Shown here one piece after another: positions 61,920 to 64,000 of a stretch of 64,000 nt of DNA. The first letter of the stretch is position 1. Each line of letters begins with the position of its first letter. The notes under the pieces are model-generated. The model searched no databases. It was given only the letters and a program-made list of their open reading frames with translations, and was not told the origin of the DNA. Source of the stretch: SCSIO-59966 sp046566185 (GTDB lineage: Bacteria > Actinomycetota > Actinomycetes > Actinomycetales > SCSIO-59966); the NCBI GenBank assembly GCA_046566185.1, contig JBKHXE010000177.1, positions 1 through 64,000 on the forward strand, given 5' to 3'. Made by a program: the position numbers and the translations under genes.

Positions 61920-62387
61920 TCAGGCGCCCTCGTCCAGGAGCGACTCGCCGCGCTCGAGGGCCGTGATCATCTCCACCCGCCGCGCGTGCACGTCGCCCTT
62001 GAACGGGGTGGTGAGCCAGGTCCGGAGCACCTGCTCCGCCCGCTCGCCGTCCAGCACCTTGGCGCCCAGGACGAGCACGTTGCTGTCGTTGTTGCCGCGC
62101 GAGATCTCGGCGTGCCAGACGTCCGGGCACAGGCCGGCGCGGATGCCGCGGATCTTGTTGCAGGCGATCACCTCGCCCTGGCCGCTGCCCCCGACCACGA
62201 TCGCCCGGTCGGCGCGGCCGTCGACCACCCGCCGGCACACCGCCTCGCACAGCGGCGGGTAGTCCACCAGCTCCTCGTGCGAGTCAGCCCCCAGGTCGTC
62301 GACGACGTGCCCGTCGGCGCGCAGCAGCTCGACCAGCCGGGCCTTGAGCTCGACGCCGTTGTGGTCGGCGGCGACCGCGATCCGCAT
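61920..62387 (-). CDS. RpiB/LacA/LacB-family sugar-phosphate isomerase
   Basis: A 155-residue isomerase. It opens IAVAADHNGVELKA, and the active-site region reads VVGGSGQGEVIACNKIRG. In Escherichia coli RpiB a Cys takes part; here the sequence is the mycobacterial form (GGSGNGE-like), where a Glu does the proton transfer. Enzymes of this fold isomerise ribose-5-phosphate or other aldoses. Its presence among TPP enzymes and a decarboxylase-like gene suggests it acts on an unusual substrate, but this is inference. Confidence 0.88.
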   Translation of the reverse strand: MRIAVAADHNGVELKARLVELLRADGHVVDDLGADSHEELVDYPPLCEAVCRRVVDGRADRAIVVGGSGQGEVIACNKIRGIRAGLCPDVWHAEISRGNNDSNVLVLGAKVLDGERAEQVLRTWLTTPFKGDVHARRVEMITALERGESLLDEGA

Positions 62388-62397
62388 GGGGCCCTCC

Positions 62398-63348
62398 TCA
62401 GGCGACGACGTCGCGGGTGTCGGCGGTGAAGAGCTCCTCGAGGCGCGGGGCGCGGTCGAGGATGTGCTGGTCGACCGCCGAGCGGACCAGTGCCTCGAGG
62501 ACGCGGGCGTTCGGCTCGAGGCCGTAGGGCAGCGGGTCGTCCCAGCCGGTCACCTCCATCACCGCGCGGTGGGTCCGGTCGGCCGCGGTCTCCTCGGGAA
62601 GCGTGCCGGCTCTCAGCTGCTCGACGTAGCGCTGCTTGGAGCGGGCGAAGGCGTCGAACACCCGCCGGCCGAGGTCGGGGTGCTCGGCCAGCAGGTCGTC
62701 GCGGACCACCACGAGGTGGTTGATCGGCCACAGGCCCCGGTCCGCCAGGGCGGCACGGGCGGCGGCCTCGGGGTCGTGGATCAGCGGCCGGGCCGTGGGG
62801 GAGTCGATCTCGGCGCCGACGACGGCCGCGACGTCGCCGTCGGCCAGCAGCTCGGCCAGGGTGCGGCCCGCCGGGGCCGGCACCACGTTGGCGGGGGGGC
62901 GGAACTGCGCCACGTGCTCGTCACCGGACAGCACCCAGGTGATCGAGTCGAGGTCGACGCCGTGCTCGTCGGCGAGGATGGACCGGGCCCACACGCCGGT
63001 GGTCACGGTGTACCCGCGGTTGACGCCGACCCTCCTGCCCTCCAGGTCGCGGGGTGAGGTGATGCCGTGCCGGGTGTCGACCGTGATCGCGTCGTGGTGG
63101 AACCCTCGCACCAGGAACGCCGGGACGGCGGTGAACCGCACGCCGTGGGCCCGGGCGGTCAGGTAGGTGGTGAGGGCCATCTCGCACACGTCGAACTCGA
63201 GATCGCGCACCATCCGCCGGAACCCCTGCACCAGCACCGGGACCTCCTCGAACGCGAAGGAGAAGCCGTCCGGGACGACGGCTCCCTCCTTCAGTGCCCT
63301 GTTGTTGCCCTGGGTCCTGGTCACGGTGCGCAGTCGCAGGTCGGCCAT
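62398..63348 (-). CDS. 4,5-dihydroxyphthalate decarboxylase-like protein (copy 2)
   Basis: A 316-residue protein in the same family as the one at 14556. Shared features are the conserved FDVCEMALTTYLTARAHG block, the LEGRRVGVNRGYTVTTGVWARS region and the ending PYGLEPNARVLEALVRSAVDQ. It has no signal peptide. It is the first gene of a minus-strand operon (RpiB, cupin, AAA+, TPP, hydrolase, TPP). Its ATG is where the promoter at 63355 would start transcription, so it is likely leaderless. Confidence 0.75.
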   Translation of the reverse strand: MADLRLRTVTRTQGNNRALKEGAVVPDGFSFAFEEVPVLVQGFRRMVRDLEFDVCEMALTTYLTARAHGVRFTAVPAFLVRGFHHDAITVDTRHGITSPRDLEGRRVGVNRGYTVTTGVWARSILADEHGVDLDSITWVLSGDEHVAQFRPPANVVPAPAGRTLAELLADGDVAAVVGAEIDSPTARPLIHDPEAAARAALADRGLWPINHLVVVRDDLLAEHPDLGRRVFDAFARSKQRYVEQLRAGTLPEETAADRTHRAVMEVTGWDDPLPYGLEPNARVLEALVRSAVDQHILDRAPRLEELFTADTRDVVA

Positions 63349-63354
63349 GACCGG

Positions 63355-63381
63355 ACGCTAGCAGCCTGGCGGTCAGACCAA
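63355..63381 (-). promoter_or_regulatory. Promoter with operator for the decarboxylase/TPP operon
   Basis: On the minus strand TTGGTC (63376-63381), a 15-base spacer and TAGCGT (63355-63360) match the hydantoinase-operon promoter exactly. The operator CGGTCAGACCA (63370-63380, one mismatch) overlaps the -35. The expected start of transcription coincides with the ATG at 63348. Confidence 0.65.
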
Positions 63382-63584
63382 TGGACCATGGGCGACCCCG
63401 CCTCGGCGGACACCTGCGCCGGCAGAGGGCCGATTCAGGTCAAACTTTCTTGAGCGCAGAATGTAAATACTGGACAACGGAAGTTTCCTGCCTCTACGGT
63501 CGTCGGCGAGCGTAAGACGCCGGATGCAAGGCCCGCGGCGGGTCCCGGCGACGTTCTTCCGACCGAACTACAAGGAGTAGGCAC

Positions 63585-64000
63585 GTGGTGCTCAACAGAC
63601 TTCAGGGCGTGGCAAGGCGTGGCGGCCTCGTCGTCGCGGCTCTGGCCACCGTGGCCGGCTGCTCGCAGGGCGGAGGTGCGGAGTCGCCCGGCGGCGACTC
63701 CGACGAGAAGCCCTTCGAGGGCGAGACGATCGACTTCGTCGTCCCCTTCGACCCGGGCGGCGGCTACGACACCTACACCCGGATGATCGCCCCCTACCTG
63801 GCGGAGTGCCTGGGTGCCGAGATCGTCGTCCGGAACGAGCCCGGGGCCGGCAGCCTGCTCGCCACCAACGCCACGGCGGTCGCCGAGCCGGACGGCTCGC
63901 GGATCCAGATCATGAACATGCCCGGCGCGGTGGCCGCGCAGATCGCGGGCGACGAGGGCGCCCGGTTCGACCTCAGCGAGTTCTCCTGGATCGGTCGGAT
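63585..64000 (+). CDS. tctC: Tripartite tricarboxylate transporter substrate-binding lipoprotein (TctC family), partial
   Basis: The first 138 codons only; the gene runs off the window. GTG 63585 follows AAGGAG. A lipoprotein signal with VAGCSQ is followed by a Gly/Ser linker and the TctC hallmark VPFDPGGGYDTYTRM, then NEPGAGSLLATNA. The same motif order is seen in the receptor at 7002. It is divergent from the decarboxylase/TPP operon across a 236-base gap. The tctA and tctB genes may follow outside the window or be supplied by the pair at 38121. Confidence 0.85.
   Translation, partial: MVLNRLQGVARRGGLVVAALATVAGCSQGGGAESPGGDSDEKPFEGETIDFVVPFDPGGGYDTYTRMIAPYLAECLGAEIVVRNEPGAGSLLATNATAVAEPDGSRIQIMNMPGAVAAQIAGDEGARFDLSEFSWIGR

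Overview
The window is chromosomal DNA from a very GC-rich actinobacterium. This rests on strong G/C at third codon positions, many GTG starts, ATGA/GTGA overlaps, TTGACN-N18-TANNNT promoters, probable leaderless mRNAs and an RpiB with the mycobacterial-type active site. A member of Geodermatophilaceae or Pseudonocardiales would fit, but that is inference. No rRNA, tRNA, CRISPR array, transposase or phage gene was seen. Almost the whole window is one catabolic island for aromatic or other carboxylated compounds.

Layout. (1) 1-6.9 kb: the tail of a P-type metal ATPase, a small ORF, then an IclR regulator divergent from a compact protocatechuate operon (pcaHGBDCIJ), ending in a convergent methyltransferase gene. 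(2) 7-10.2 kb: a TctC-type binding lipoprotein, a DUF6282-like amidohydrolase and an ornithine cyclodeaminase-family (OCD) gene. (3) 10.4-18.7 kb: a Cdc48-like double AAA+ ATPase, three cupins, a 4,5-dihydroxyphthalate decarboxylase-like protein, Rieske dioxygenase alpha and beta subunits, a small protein and an OCD gene. (4) 18.8-29.3 kb: a 3-hydroxyisobutyrate dehydrogenase-like enzyme, hydantoinase A/B, an SDR, a three-polypeptide Co-type nitrile hydratase, a relic of an OCD gene, an MFS transporter and two OCD genes. (5) 29.4-31.7 kb: aldehyde dehydrogenase and SDR. (6) 32-37.3 kb, minus strand: a three-part biotin carboxylase (BC, BCCP, 5S-like carboxyltransferase), an isochorismatase-like hydrolase and a CaiB/BaiF CoA-transferase. 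(7) 37.4-40.3 kb: isochorismatase-like hydrolase and tctAB. (8) 40.3-46 kb: an EutA-like reactivase with a cupin, a GntR/FCD regulator, a class II aldolase and an MFS transporter. (9) 46.2-55.5 kb: an ABC importer with two binding lipoproteins, MFS, aldo/keto reductase, cupin and a split chromate-type transporter. (10) 55.6-63.3 kb, minus strand: decarboxylase-like protein, RpiB, cupin, TRIP13-like AAA+, and two TPP enzymes flanking an isochorismatase homologue without its catalytic Cys. The window ends in a second tctC-like gene.

How the parts connect. Uptake is by TctABC, ABC and MFS systems. Hydrolases, the nitrile hydratase, the Rieske and cupin oxygenases and decarboxylases would feed protocatechuate, which the pca operon converts toward 3-oxoadipyl-CoA. 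The thiolase PcaF and an electron-transfer chain for the Rieske oxygenase were not found. Outside the IclR-controlled pca block, most transcription units carry an 11-bp FadR/PdhR-type operator (TGGTNNNACCA or a near match) on a promoter or start region. The single GntR/FCD regulator at 43112-43870 is the obvious candidate to bind them all.

The most unusual pattern is the repeated pairing of an ATP-dependent remodeller (Cdc48-like, TRIP13-like, EutA-like) with cupin genes, and in two of three cases with a 4,5-dihydroxyphthalate decarboxylase-like gene. This may be an undescribed ATP-dependent maintenance or reactivation system for cupin oxygenases.
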